Source: CAWANP01 sp963783445 (GTDB taxonomy: Bacteria; Chloroflexota; Anaerolineae; JAAYZQ01). Taken from it: a stretch of DNA of 64,000 bases. The notes under the pieces were generated by a model. That model made no database searches, was not told the DNA's origin, and worked only from the letters and a program-made list of their open reading frames with translations. The stretch lies in NCBI GenBank assembly GCA_963783445.1, contig CAWANP010000014.1:119569-183568 (forward strand), in the 5' to 3' direction. Positions 19,182 to 28,428 of this stretch are shown here, piece after piece. The translations under genes and the position numbers were made by a program. The stretch's first letter is position 1. Each line of letters begins with the position of its first letter.

Positions 19182-20482
19182 CTATTGTGTCTCCACTTCC
19201 TCCAGCCGGGCGCCGATGAGCGGCACCAGCATTTCGTCCTGAGTCAGACCCCCGTGCCGGCCGAGGAGCGCAAACTGTGGCTCCGCGTGGTCCAGGGCGT
19301 GGCTGCCCCGGGGCAGTACCAGCAGTTCGCCGGCGCGGGCGTATGCCTCGTCGCAGACCGGCTTGCCCATCAGCCCGGCTTCCAGCGCCGCGGCCGAGTC
19401 CAGGACGGTGAACCAATCGGGATAGGCGGCTGCCAGATGGTCGCGGATCGCAGGGGCTCGGCCGGGACGGGGATAGAGAAAGGCGGCTCGCGATTCACCC
19501 ACCACGGGCACCAGCAGGTGGCGACTCAGCTCAGGATCTTCGCTGGCCCTCAGGATCTTTCCGGGGGGATGCGGATCTGGCCATGGTCGGCGGTGACGAG
19601 CAGCAGCGTGCCTTCCCGGTCCTGTGCGGGCAGGGAGGCCAGGAACTCGCTGCCCAGGAGGCGGCTCACGGCGCGGAACTCGGCCCGCCACAGGTCGGTA
19701 TCGTGGCCATAGACGTGGCCCAGCGTGTCCAGCCCGCTCCAGTAGGCGGTGATCAGGGCCCTGCTTTCCCCTCGTCTCGGCCAGCAGGTGCCTCAAGTGG
19801 ACCCAGAGATCGCTGGCGTGGTGATGGCCCCGCATTTCGGACACTCCCCGGTAGAGCATCCGGGTGAATCCCGATCCGGCGAAAGTGGGCTGACAGCACT
19901 GCAGCGGTAGAGATCCCCGCGCCTGCCAGGTGGCTGGCCAGCGTGGGTACGGTGACCAGCGCTTCCGGATCCAGGCCCCAATCGATGAGCAGATCGCTCT
20001 GGCGGGTCCACATCGGGCAGAGCATGATGGCGTTGGCCGCCATGCCTATCTCGCGGAGATACATGATGTAGGCCAGCCAGCCGTGCTCGGCTGGCGGCCG
20101 GCCGGTACTCAGGCTCATGAGGGCGGCGTCGGTGGTGGAGGGAAAGACCGAGGTCAGGGGCGCCATGAGGCCCGCCCCGGCCAGGTCAGAAAAGGCGTCA
20201 TCGCCTTCGCTGGCCCACATCTCCTGCAGCATGCGCAAGCCAAGGGCGTCGAGCACGACCAGCACGACGCGCCGCAGGCCGGGCATCCAATCCGCCCACA
20301 GGTCAGGGGGCAGGGCGGGCAGGGCAGCCAGGCAGCTCCTCTCCCAAGAGCGCGGCGATGGTTGCCGGTAGATTGGCGATGGATAGACCCTCGTAGTGGG
20401 GCATGACCCAACCCTCGGCGGCTGGCAAGGGGCCGGGCAGCGGATGGCTGAGCAGCTTTTTCTCGATGTCGGTGGTATTCAT
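19182..20482 (-). CDS. alkaline-phosphatase-superfamily phosphodiesterase, frameshifted
   Basis: Type I phosphodiesterase / nucleotide pyrophosphatase-like enzyme. The gene begins at ATG 20482 (MNTTDIEKKLL) with GGGAGG upstream. The first metal Asp is in VVLVVLDALG, the nucleophile Thr in VFPSTTDAALMSLSTG, and a later metal pair in VTADHGQIRI (in another frame near 19590). The C-terminus (VPVVGESRAAFLYPRPG) returns to the first frame. Shifts are needed near 20330, 19870, 19780 and 19560. It is the last gene of the PLP enzyme-lysC-asd run, 104 bases after asd. The substrate is not evident; homologues are cytoplasmic and act on nucleotide or sugar phosphodiesters. Confidence 0.7.
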
Positions 20483-20585
20483 GGTCTGTGCCTCCCAGGG
20501 CAGATTCAATGTGGTGCGTGTTACGTATTGCGTGTTGCGCAGGAAAAACGCCCACGTAATACGCACCACGAAGCACGCTCTCTCC

Positions 20586-21636
20586 TCACGAGATCCAACC
20601 CTGCCTCACCAGCAGTTCGGCATTGTGGATCGAGCCGCCGGCGGCGCCGCGCACGGTGTTGTGCCCCAGAACCACGAATTTGTGGTCGAGTACCGGGCAG
20701 GGGCGCACGCGGCCGACGACGACCGACATGCCGTTGCCCGTGTCGCGGTCGCGCAGCGGCTGGGGCCGGTCGGGCTCGCGCCGGACGACGATGGGTCTGG
20801 CCGGCGAGCTGGGCAGGTCCGCTACTTCTGGCGGCCCTGCGAAAGCCTCGAAAGCGGCCATCACCTCCTCGGTGCTGGTCTTGCGCTCCAGTGCTACCGA
20901 CACGCATTCGGTGTGCCCATCCTGGACGGGGACGCGGTTGCACTGGGCGCTGACGACGACCGGCGCCGCCGCGATCCTGGCCGCCCTCGAGGTGCCCCAG
21001 CAGCTTTCGGAATTCGCTCTCCACCTTTTCCTCTTCGCCGCCGATGTAGGGCACGACGTTGCCCAGGATGTCCAGCGCGGGCACGCCGGGATAGCCCGCG
21101 CCGGAGATGGCCTGCATGGTGACCACCGACAGCTTTCGCAGGCCAAAGGCATCGTGCAGAGGCTTGAGGGCCAGGGCCAGCTGGGTCGTCGAGCAGTTGG
21201 CGCTGGCGACGATGAGGCCCGTCCAGCCCGCTGGCGGCGCTGGTCTCGATCAGGGCCGTGTGGCCGGCGTTGACCTCGGGGATGAGCAGTGGCACGTCGG
21301 CGTCCATGCGGTGGGCGGCGGCATTGGAGCAGACCGCGTATCCCGCCTGGGCAAAGTCCTCCTCGACCGGCCCGGCCACGCTGGAGGGCAGCGCGGAAAA
21401 GACGAGCTGGCAGTCCAGGCCGGGCTCGATGGGCTGGACGACCAGGCCGGCGACGCTGCTCCGGCATCGGCGTGGGCAGCAGCCAGTGACAGGCTTCGGC
21501 GTAGCGCTGGCCGCCGAACGGCCGGAGGCGGCCAGCGCCGTGACCTCGAACCAGGGATGGCCGCTCAGCAGTTGGAGGAACCGCTGGCCCACGGTGCCCG
21601 TGGCGCCCAGATACACCGACAGAGATCTTTATTCAT
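20586..21636 (-). CDS. asd: aspartate-semialdehyde dehydrogenase, frameshifted
   Basis: Reduces aspartyl phosphate to aspartate semialdehyde, the second step of the aspartate pathway to Lys, Thr and Met. The NADP-binding start is YLGATGTVGQRFLQLL. The catalytic Cys is in VASANCSTTQ (codon about 21193-21195), and the C-terminal half shows DILGNVVPYIGGEEEK, DGHTECVSVALE and DTGNGMSVVVGRVR, typical of the archaeal/fungal-type enzyme. The ATG at 21636 follows the lysC stop by one base, so the two are translationally coupled. Removing single bases near 21629 and 21618 restores the family start MNKxSVGVLGATG. Other shifts lie near 21510, 21460, 21240 and 20980. Confidence 0.82.
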
Positions 21637-21637
21637 G

Positions 21638-23055
21638 TTAAGCCTCCAATCCCAGTTCTGCGTGCAGAAAGCGCACCGTGTCGGCGACCTGTTCCTCGGG
21701 GATGCAGAAGGAGACGCTGTGCTCGGTCGCGGCCTGGGCCACGGCGATGACGCGGGTGCCGTGCTTGCCCAGGGCGGCAAAGGCGTGGGAGACGATGCCG
21801 TTCCCGTTCCAGTCGGGCACGCCCACGACAGAGATGGTGGCCACCTGTTCCTTGGCTCCCAGATTGTAGGCGCTGTCCGGACTGCCGTTCTCAAACTCGC
21901 GGCTCAGGGTGTGCAGGCAGTGGGCCTGATCCTGCTCGCGCACGATCAGGTTCAGGCTGTGTTCCGAAAAGGACTGGGAGAACATCAGCACGTCCACGCC
22001 CGCTTCGCTCAGCTGCTGCAGCGCGCGGGCGGCCATGTGCAGGGCCCAGGAATCGTCCTGGCTGCCGATGGCGATCAGGCTCAAGCCGGTGGTCGAGATG
22101 ATGGCCGGCAGCAGGTCCCGGTCTGGCCTCGGCGAGCTCGACGATCAGCGTGCCGGGATGCGCCGGGTTGAAGCTGTTGACGATGCGCAGCGGGATGCCG
22201 TTCTCGGTGACCGGCCGGATCGTCTTGGGATGCAGCACGTCGGCGCCATAGTAGGCCAGGTCGGCCGCTTCGGCGTAGGACAGCTCGGTCAGGGTGCGCG
22301 CCTGGGGCACCATGTTGGGATCGGCGGTCAGGATGCCGTCCACGTCGCTCCAGATCCAGACCTCGTCGGCGTCCAGCCCGGCGCCGATGATGGCCGCCGA
22401 AAAGTCGCTGCCGCCACGGCCCAGGGTGGTGGTCACGCCCTCTTCGGTGGCGCCGACAAAGCCGGTGATGACCGGGATCACGCCGCGCTCGACCAGGGGC
22501 TTGATCCGCTCGCTGCAGCCGCTGGCGTGGTCTGGTCCATCAGGGGCGTGGCCGCGCCAAAGTGGTCGTCGGTGACGATCAGCTCGGTGGCGCTGACCGC
22601 CTGGGCGCGCACCCCCCGCTCGCGCAGGACGGCGGCCAGGATGCTGGCCGAGAGCTGCTCGCCAAAGGAGGCCACGGCGTCCAGCCCGCGGGCGGTCAGC
22701 TCGCCCAGCATGGCGATGCTGCGGTAAAAGCGCTCCAGATCGTGCAGCCGGTCCTCGACCAGCCCGCCGACGTCCAGCCGCTCCGGGTTCTGTTGTCAGC
22801 AGGGTTTCGACCACGTCCAGGTGCTGGCTCAGCAGCCGGCCTTGATCTCGCGGTAGACCGTGTCCTGGCCCTCGGCGCGCCCGCGCCCCGGCGATCAACT
22901 GGTTGGTCACGCCGCTCATGGCCGAGACGACGACCACCGTCTCCTCTGGCGTGGCGGCGTCCTGCCCCTGGTGATGGTCGATGCAGGATGTCGGCCACGT
23001 TGGCAAAGCGCTCCGCGTCGCCCACCGAGGTGCCGCCGAACTTGTGTACAATCAT
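21638..23055 (-). CDS. lysC: aspartate kinase, frameshifted
   Basis: Phosphorylates aspartate, the committed step of the aspartate family pathway. The N-terminus MIVHKFGGTSVGDAERF carries the diagnostic KFGGTS motif. The kinase core shows VTTTLGRGGSDFSAAIIG, VWIWSDVDGILTADP and DLAYYGADVLHPKT. Two C-terminal ACT domains, which usually bind Lys or Thr as feedback inhibitors, follow (VDVLMFSQSFSEHSL, ISVVGVPDWNGNGIV). GGAGG five bases before ATG 23055 fixes the start. The frame shifts near 22985, 22900, 22830, 22790, 22530 and 22120. It lies between the PLP enzyme gene and asd in one minus-strand run. Confidence 0.85.
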
Positions 23056-23120
23056 CCGAGCCTCCGTCGTCTCGCGTTATGCGGGATCCGTTCCGAGTGT
23101 CGCGCTATCCAGTCGGGCGC

Positions 23121-24329
23121 TCACAGCCGTTCCGCGAGATGCCTGGATCGGTCCAGCGCCTGTTCCAGGTCGGCGATGAGGTCGTCGTGCGTCCTCGATG
23201 CCCAGCGCATAGCGCACCAGGTTGTCGGTCAGGCCGGCCTTCCGCCGCTCCTCCGGGTCCAGGGAAAAGAGCGCGGCCGGCTGCTCGATGATGCTTTCCA
23301 CGCCGCCCAGGGTGGGGCCGATGTAGGGCAGGTGCAGGCGGTCGATGAAGCGCCCGGTGGTCTCAAAATCGCCCTCGATCTCAAAGCTGACCACGCCGCC
23401 AAACCCGCTCATCTGCCGGCGGGCAACTTCGTGGTCGGGATGGCTGGGCAGCCCGGGATAGTAGACGCGCCGCACGCGGGATGTCCTTCCAGGAACTCGG
23501 CGACCCGCTGCCCGTTCTCGTTCTGGCGGTGCACGCGCAGGTCGAGGGTCTTGAGCCCGCGCAAGCAGCAGATAGGCGTCGTGGGGATTGCTCATGCCGC
23601 CCATCACGCCGCGGGCGTGCTCGATCTTGGCCATGATCTCCCGGCGAGCCGATGACCACGCCGGCCAGCAGGTCGTTGTGGCCGCCCAGGTACTTGGTGG
23701 CGCTGTGCATCACCAGGTCGATGCCGTGCTCCAGGGGCCGCAGGTTGATCGGCGTGGCAAAGGTGCTGTCGACCATGGTCAGGATGCCGTGCTGCCGGGC
23801 CATCTCGACGATGCGGGCCAGGTCCAGGACGCGCAGGTAGGGGTTGGTGGGCGTCTCGGCAAAGATGAGGCGCGTCGATGGGCCGGATGGCCGCGGCAAA
23901 TGCCTCGGGCTGGTCGATGGGTACCAGGCGTCGTCTCGATCCCCCAGCGCTCAGGAAGGTGAGGGCGAACTCGCGCGTGCGGTGGTAGCAGTCGCTGGCC
24001 AGGACCAGGTGGTCGCCGGCCGACAGCAGGGCGGCAATGGTGGTGGTGATGGCGCTCATGCCGCTGGCAGAAGAGCAGGGCCCGCTCGCCGCCCTCCAGG
24101 GCGGCCAGCTTGCCCTCGGCGGCACGTCTGGGTGGGGTTGCTGTAGCGACCGTACTCGTCGCGCACCTCGCGATTCGCCGGCCGCCTTGCGCTGCATAAA
24201 GTCCATGATCTCGGCCGTGTCGGCAAAGGTATAGGTCGAGGTCTGGACAATGGGCGTGGTCAGCGCGCCGTAGGGCTTGCGCTTTTCCTCGCCGGCGTGT
24301 ACTGCCTGTGTAGAGAACTGCTTGCTCAT
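23121..24329 (-). CDS. Cys/Met-metabolism PLP enzyme (cystathionine gamma-synthase-like), frameshifted
   Basis: PLP-dependent enzyme of the cystathionine gamma-synthase / O-acetylhomoserine sulfhydrylase family that forms a sulfur-containing amino acid intermediate for methionine. Seen in order: TQAVHAGEEKRKPYGALTTP, IVQTSTYTFAD, DHLVLASDCYHRT, IFAETPTNPYLRVLDL, MVDSTFATPIN and the PLP-lysine motif HSATKYLGGHND (Lys codon about 23693-23695). The C-terminus FGGVVSFEIEGD ... RYALGIED ends, after a shift, at TGA 23121. GAGGAGA five bases before ATG 24329 fixes the start. Several single-base shifts interrupt it. The upstream SAM-I riboswitch strongly supports a role in methionine synthesis; gamma-lyase activity cannot be excluded. 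Confidence 0.82.
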
Positions 24330-24397
24330 CGACGTCTCCTCTCTGGCATGATGCTGCAATCTGGTTCGATCCCTCAGCAGAGAGGAGGCGGGGGTAC

Positions 24398-24437
24398 AAA
24401 AAAGCCTCTCCAGCGGGTCCTGCCGGTGGAAGAGGCT
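24398..24437 (-). terminator. intrinsic terminator of the SAM-I riboswitch
   Basis: Minus strand: AGCCTCTTCCA (24437-24427) pairs with TGGAGAGGCT (24412-24403), with one bulge, followed by TTTTTT (to 24398). It lies between the SAM-I aptamer and the PLP-enzyme start codon, so it is the expression platform: SAM binding should let it form and stop transcription. Confidence 0.85.
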
Positions 24438-24458
24438 ACTCATACAACTATGCACGCT

Positions 24459-24588
24459 CTCATCTTCCAGAACCCGCTAGGGTCTGCCGGAGTTGGCACC
24501 ATGGTTCCAAGCTCAACGCTTTCTATGTTGAGCCAGCAACTGGTTGCCGAGGTTTCACAGGGCCGGTCCCTCCACCTCTCTGGATGAG
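24459..24588 (-). promoter_or_regulatory. SAM-I (S-box) riboswitch aptamer
   Basis: On the minus strand P1 pairs CTCATC (24588-24583) with GATGAG (24464-24459). Between them lie the conserved S-box blocks AGAGAGGTGGAGGGAC, GGCCCTGTGAAACC, TCGGCAACC and GGTGCCAACTCC, matching the SAM-I consensus (GGTGGAGGGACTGGCCC, TGAAACC, GGCAACC, GGTGCtAAtTCC). It precedes a transcription terminator and the methionine-type PLP enzyme gene, so high SAM is expected to switch the operon off. Confidence 0.92.
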
Positions 24589-24617
24589 GAATCTCATCGA
24601 GTATTCAGTTGGCGCGC

Positions 24618-24646
24618 ATGATAGCATAGGTAGGGGGGGATGTCAA
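24618..24646 (-). promoter_or_regulatory. sigma70-like promoter of the riboswitch-controlled operon
   Basis: TTGACA (24646-24641), a 17-base spacer and TATCAT (24623-24618). The expected transcript start is near 24611, about 20 bases before the riboswitch P1 stem. Confidence 0.8.
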
Positions 24647-25202
24647 GTGGCGGAGATGGCCTGTTTGGGGCTCGAGCGATGGGCATGGGGCTCAGGCTGG
24701 CTCGGGGTCACGGCTGTCCAGCGAAACCAGACTTCCGACTGGTCCTGGTACCACTCGGCCAAGTCGCGATCGCGGGAGCTGGCCCTGAGTCTTCGAAGGG
24801 GTCGCCTGGGGCCAGCGGATACTAGCCGTAGTCCGACCCGTCGGGGGAGTCGTCGACGCGGACGGAGATGGCAGCGGTTGCCTCGGCGACGCCGTCGGGC
24901 CGGACTCTGGACTGCTGGCGGTGGCTGATCACTGGTTGGAAAGGCGTAAAGTGCGAGGTTTCGGCTAGACAGAACGCACAATACCGGCAGCCAACATTGA
25001 TCTCACACACCACGCGGCTCTAGCGTGAGAGCCTTCGCCACAAGACACCACCACTGACCACGGAGCCGCAGATTTGGGGCGCGATAGCGTGGTCGGGTGC
25101 AGCGGGTGTTAGCACACCCTCCCACTGGTGCTAGCTGTACTTGCCTATGGTGCCAAGGCCCCCGCCGTCCGGCGCCAGCGAAGGCCCACAGCGCGAGAGT
25201 GT
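24647..25202. other. gene-poor interval, no gene seen
   Basis: About 550 bases between the riboswitch promoter and the ABM-like gene. No frame on either strand has family-like sequence, a plausible start with a ribosome site, or a clear repeat. It may contain decayed coding DNA. Confidence 0.5.
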
Positions 25203-25547
25203 CTATTTACCCACCACAACATAGTCGGTGGAGATAGCATCCAAGGGAGTCGCAAAAGTTTCCCACTTCTCAAACAATGCTGTGTAGCGTGCCCAGAATT
25301 GCTGGACTTCCTCTGACGTCTCGCCAGGAGAGGGGAAAAGTCGGTCGCGAACCTCAACGCTCGGAAGCTCGAACACTGCCAAATACTTGCCCTCCCTATC
25401 ACCTCTGTCACCTTTGAGGAGATAAGAGTCGGCATCTGGCCACTCATCGTAGACCGGGTACATTTCTTCTACCACAAACCTCTCGAAATCCTCAGCTTTC
25501 ACTCCTGGGCGGAGTGCGAACATGTGCATACCGAGTACTTTGGCCAT
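25203..25547 (-). CDS. dimeric alpha/beta-barrel (ABM-like) small protein
   Basis: 114-residue soluble protein, MAKVLGMHMFALRPGVKAED start, with the beta-alpha-beta pattern of dimeric ferredoxin-like (antibiotic biosynthesis monooxygenase / EthD-like) proteins: FALRPGVKAEDFERFV, SYLLKGDRGDREGKYLAVFE, then a helix and a C-terminal strand. Family members include monooxygenases and stress proteins; the reaction is not evident here. AGGAGG eight bases upstream fixes the ATG, and a strong promoter lies about 180 bases upstream. Confidence 0.75.
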   Translation of the reverse strand: MAKVLGMHMFALRPGVKAEDFERFVVEEMYPVYDEWPDADSYLLKGDRGDREGKYLAVFELPSVEVRDRLFPSPGETSEEVQQFWARYTALFEKWETFATPLDAISTDYVVVGK

Positions 25548-26106
25548 GGCTGGATCCTCCTGTTCCTAACGTACTGCCTCCAGTACGCTGCATGCCCCGC
25601 CGGGGACAGGGAGCTGCCTCTACTTCTCAGTAGAGCGCGAGATTTTGGCTCAACCGATGAAAAGATTCGAGACGCGCGCCACGCAGATTCTCCATGATGT
25701 CTCCTACCAGGACGCTTTGCAGAGCCACTTAACATTATATCACATTCTCGCCCATTTGACAATTCCACAGCTCCGGTCACTCTTGAGGCACCACATTTCA
25801 GCTACCATCATCGAAATGTCCCCACGTGGATCAACGACAGGACTGGCAGACAATCAGAGTCTCAGCTAGCATGTTGAACCCGTGTCCGCATAACTATTCA
25901 GTAGATTGTGCTCCTGTAATTGTTCTTTGTCAAACAGAGGAGTCATCCCATGGTCGAGGGCTCTCAATGTACGGACAGGCTGCCACCCAGAGTTTTTGAG
26001 CAGAATCCGACTTGTGTGCAACAGCTCAACCGAGCTGCTGGATATCTTTATCGTCCCATGGTACACTGGCGCCGGTGGATGCTCTAGACTCAATCAGGAG
26101 ACCCGT
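25548..26106. other. intergenic interval holding a minus-strand promoter
   Basis: Apart from the promoter at 25734-25762, this stretch of about 560 bases shows no recognisable gene, RNA or repeat. Its base composition is more AT-rich than its neighbours. Confidence 0.45.
25734..25762 (-). promoter_or_regulatory. sigma70-like promoter of the ABM-like gene
   Basis: TTGTCA (25762-25757), 17-base spacer, TATAAT (25739-25734). The transcript would carry a leader of about 180 bases before the gene start at 25547, long enough for post-transcriptional control, but no fold is recognised. Confidence 0.7.
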
Positions 26107-26538
26107 ATGCAGCCAGGCAGCCCGCGCAGACGAGTGCTGATCATCGTCGGACCGGTGATCCTGCTTATCATCTTGCTCCTGCTTCTGGTGGACATGGGGG
26201 CCGTCATCGATATGCTGTGCAGGGCCGAGTGGGGGCTGCTTCTTCTCTGGCTGCCCTTCCTGCTTCTGTCTTACCTCCTCCTGCTGATCTGCTGGCGCTA
26301 CCTTCTGGGAAACGCGCCCACCTTGAGGGAGACTCAGCATGTGCTCTTTGGCGGCATGATGCTGAGCATCATCACTCCCCTTCCAAATTCGCCCTTCCGC
26401 GTGGTCGGCATAAGCCGGACAACGGAGGTCAAGGCCACCACGGCCATGTCGTCCATTGCCGTCGAGTACCTCTATAGCTTCATCCTGCGGCTGATCGGAC
26501 TGACCCTGGGCACGGTGCTGTTGCTCGGCAACTTATGA
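26107..26538 (+). pseudogene. truncated flippase-like (LPG synthase TM family) N-terminus
   Basis: AGGAG six bases before ATG 26107 opens a 143-residue frame with about four membrane helices (VLIIVGPVILLIILLLLL, LLLLWLPFLLLSYLLLLICW) and the segment FGGMMLSIITPLPNSPFRVV, then EVKATTAMSSIAVEYLYSF. This matches the first half of the UPF0104 / lysylphosphatidylglycerol-synthase membrane family (usually ~300 residues or more), including the motif region P-P-R-xGEl...R. It stops abruptly and runs into a fragment of an unrelated gene, so it is judged a truncated gene. Confidence 0.6.
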
Positions 26539-26567
26539 GGCTCAGAGAACACGCTGGCCGTGGGTAC

Positions 26568-26895
26568 GGGCGCGGTGATCCTAATCGAAATGGGCATGGA
26601 GGTCTTGAACCCAATCCAGGTGACCGCTCTGGGGATGGATGCGGCCATGCTCAAGCGAAAGTATGGGTACCGCATCGCCTTTCGCGGCGGCATCGACCAG
26701 CGGCAGGTACCGCCCTGCGGCACGCCCGACGATGTCGAGCGGGAGGTGCGCCAACGGCTGTCAGACCTGGGGCCGGGCGGTGGTTATGTTCTGGCGCCCA
26801 CCCACGATATCCAGGCTGATACACCGCTAAGAAACGTCCTGACCCTCTTCGAGGCGGCAAAGCGATGGGGACGGTATCCACTTTGGGGGCCTTGA
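26568..26895 (+). pseudogene. uroporphyrinogen decarboxylase-family C-terminal fragment
   Basis: The frame reads ILIEMGMEVLNPIQVTALGM, then KRKYGYRIAFRGGIDQRQ, PCGTPDDVEREVRQRL, GPGGGYVLAPTHDIQADTPL and VLTLFEAAKRWGRYP. This is the C-terminal third of URO-D-like methyltransferase/decarboxylase proteins (motifs ILNPIQ, FxGGID, GTPexV, GGGYVLAPxHxIQ). The N-terminal two thirds are missing and the 5' side is the flippase fragment. Confidence 0.7.
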
Positions 26896-27008
26896 CGAGA
26901 GCGGCAACCTTCACCAGTTCAGAAATCCGAATTCGAGGAAGAATTCGGATTTCAATACGATGGCGTGCAGAGCAAACAAGGCAGGGCTCCAAAGCCCTGC
27001 CTTGTGGT
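26888..27008. repeat. two-hairpin intergenic repeat, copy 1
   Basis: Hairpin 1: GAAATCCGAATTC (26922-26934) and GAATTCGGATTTC (26941-26953), a perfect 13-base inverted repeat around GAGGAA. Hairpin 2: ACAAGGCAGGGCT (26976-26988) and AGCCCTGCCTTGT (26993-27005) around CCAA. The leading text (CGAGAGCGGCAACCTTCAC) also matches copy 2 at 32006-32168. Hairpin 2 has terminator character for the minus-strand ppdK tail fragment beside it. Confidence 0.8.
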
Positions 27009-27027
27009 TGTGCAGAGTCTGCGCGAT

Positions 27028-27153
27028 CTACTTGCGGTACTCTAGCGCCGCGTGCGCGGCGGCCAAACAGGCCACCGGCACGCGGAAGGGGGAGCAGCTC
27101 ACATGGTTCAGGCCGGCGATGTGACAGAACTCGATGGAGCTGGGTTCGCCGGC
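27028..27153 (-). pseudogene. duplicated 3' end of ppdK
   Basis: Minus-strand frame GEPSSIEFCHIAGLNHVSCS, then [20 protein letters not shown] and TAG, nearly identical to the end of the full ppdK gene at 33883 ([28 protein letters not shown]). Only about 40 codons are present, followed downstream by a terminator-like hairpin as in the full gene. It records a duplication or recombination event between this site and the ppdK end. Confidence 0.85.
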
Positions 27154-27196
27154 GGGGAGACTCGTGGCGCCAGCGGTCCCGCGCCGGATTGGCCCA

Positions 27197-28078
27197 TCAG
27201 GGAGCCAGGGGCTCGTACCCCAGTTCCCCGTAGGCGCTGGCCATGATGGCAGCTCCTGTCTCGCTGGCAGCCTCCCACTCAGAATCGGGGTATTCGTACT
27301 CGGAGGGAATGCCTTCACCCTCCAGCTCGGTCATAAGTGGGGATACCCTGGCCGCAGGGATACCGTGGTCGGCGGCCGAGTGAGCAGCGTACTCGTTGGC
27401 TGCGTCCCAGTAGGGTCTTAGGATCTCGTACATGTCCTGCTCTTTCCAGACTCTGGACACTCCCGCAGGCAGGCAGCAATCCCCGGCCCGGACGATAGCA
27501 TCCGAAGTGCTGCGAAGCGCCAGCAACTCAGCAAGGACGGCATCAACGTCTTCCTCGTACCGGGCAAGCGCTTCCCTCAGACAGTCCTGGTTGTCCTCCC
27601 CGCCGCAGGTTCCCTCCCTCAGAGAAGTGTACAGCGCTTCACGACCGGTAAGCGGAAACAGGAAAGGAACGGGGATCTCAAAGGTCACGACTTTTGCGCC
27701 GCTGATGAGCTCACGCAGCAACTGATTGTGGCGAAGCCTGGTGACCAGTGAGCTGCAGGTCAGGCCTCTTACGTGCCAGTCATGTACGGTGATTTTTACA
27801 TCCAGATCGTCTTCGATCTGAGCGGCGAAATCCTCTGCGTAGCCAACCATGCGGTAGGGGCCAATGGCCAGGTAATCCCATTCCTCAGCAGCGCCGGCTG
27901 CAGCTGCGGATGCGGCCGGCGGCGTGGCCGAAGGTGCCTGCGTGGAGGCAGGCGTAGAAGAGGGCGCGTGCGCGGCCGGCACTGAAGTGGGTGCTGGCTG
28001 GGGAGCACCGCATGCGCCCAGGAACAACAACGTCGCGAATAGACCAACTGCTTGCGCCAAGTTCGTTCTGCGATTCAT
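27197..28078 (-). CDS. SGNH-hydrolase-like lipoprotein lacking catalytic residues
   Basis: 293-residue lipoprotein: signal peptide with lipobox LFLGAC (Cys23), then an Ala/Pro/Thr linker (25-65), then a domain whose order resembles GDSL/SGNH esterases (YLAIGPYRMVGYAEDFAAQI, VKITVHDWHVRGLTCSSLVT, LISGAKVVTFEIPVPF, SEWEAASETGAAIMA). Where active relatives have GDS, GxND and DxxH, this protein has GPY (73-75), IPVPF (135-139) and DSEW, so the nucleophile Ser, the Asn and the His are gone. AGGAGG six bases before ATG 28078 fixes the start. It is probably an exported non-catalytic binding protein; the match is by pattern only. Confidence 0.7.
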   Translation of the reverse strand: MNRRTNLAQAVGLFATLLFLGACGAPQPAPTSVPAAHAPSSTPASTQAPSATPPAASAAAAGAAEEWDYLAIGPYRMVGYAEDFAAQIEDDLDVKITVHDWHVRGLTCSSLVTRLRHNQLLRELISGAKVVTFEIPVPFLFPLTGREALYTSLREGTCGGEDNQDCLREALARYEEDVDAVLAELLALRSTSDAIVRAGDCCLPAGVSRVWKEQDMYEILRPYWDAANEYAAHSAADHGIPAARVSPLMTELEGEGIPSEYEYPDSEWEAASETGAAIMASAYGELGYEPLAP

Positions 28079-28266
28079 GTCATCCTCCTCAGGATCTGTA
28101 CTCTCGTCCATGGCCGCAATCGGAAGGAAATAGGAGCGAGTAGCCTGCCTGGAGCTCTGTTCAACGCCGGCCAGCGCCCTGCCCTTCACTTTTCATAGTA
28201 TAGCCTCTGACCGTTTGGAGAAGGTGTGGAAAACGTGAGGTGGACACCATCCAATTTCACAATGAC

Positions 28267-28295
28267 TTGCGCTTCTGGCCCCGTTCCTGTATAAT
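28267..28295 (+). promoter_or_regulatory. possible promoter of the BTAD/NB-ARC regulator
   Basis: A perfect TATAAT (28290-28295), 17 bases after TTGCGC (28267-28272, weak -35). The leader to GTG 28429 would be about 130 bases. Confidence 0.45.
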
Positions 28296-28428
28296 GCAGG
28301 TACTCTTGTCGCTCCGGCCCACCGCAGCCAACGCCACAGCAGCAATCCGGGCACTTCTGCCATACATCGTCAGGCCGTTGCACGTTTACCTGACGAAGAG
28401 ATCGCCAACTGACGTAGGGGGTGGATTC

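Noticed and set aside
24822..25013. Minus-strand frame with CEINVGCRYCAFC, resembling a radical SAM cysteine cluster
   Set aside because: Too short, no further family-like sequence on either side and no start signal; chance or an unrecognisable relic.
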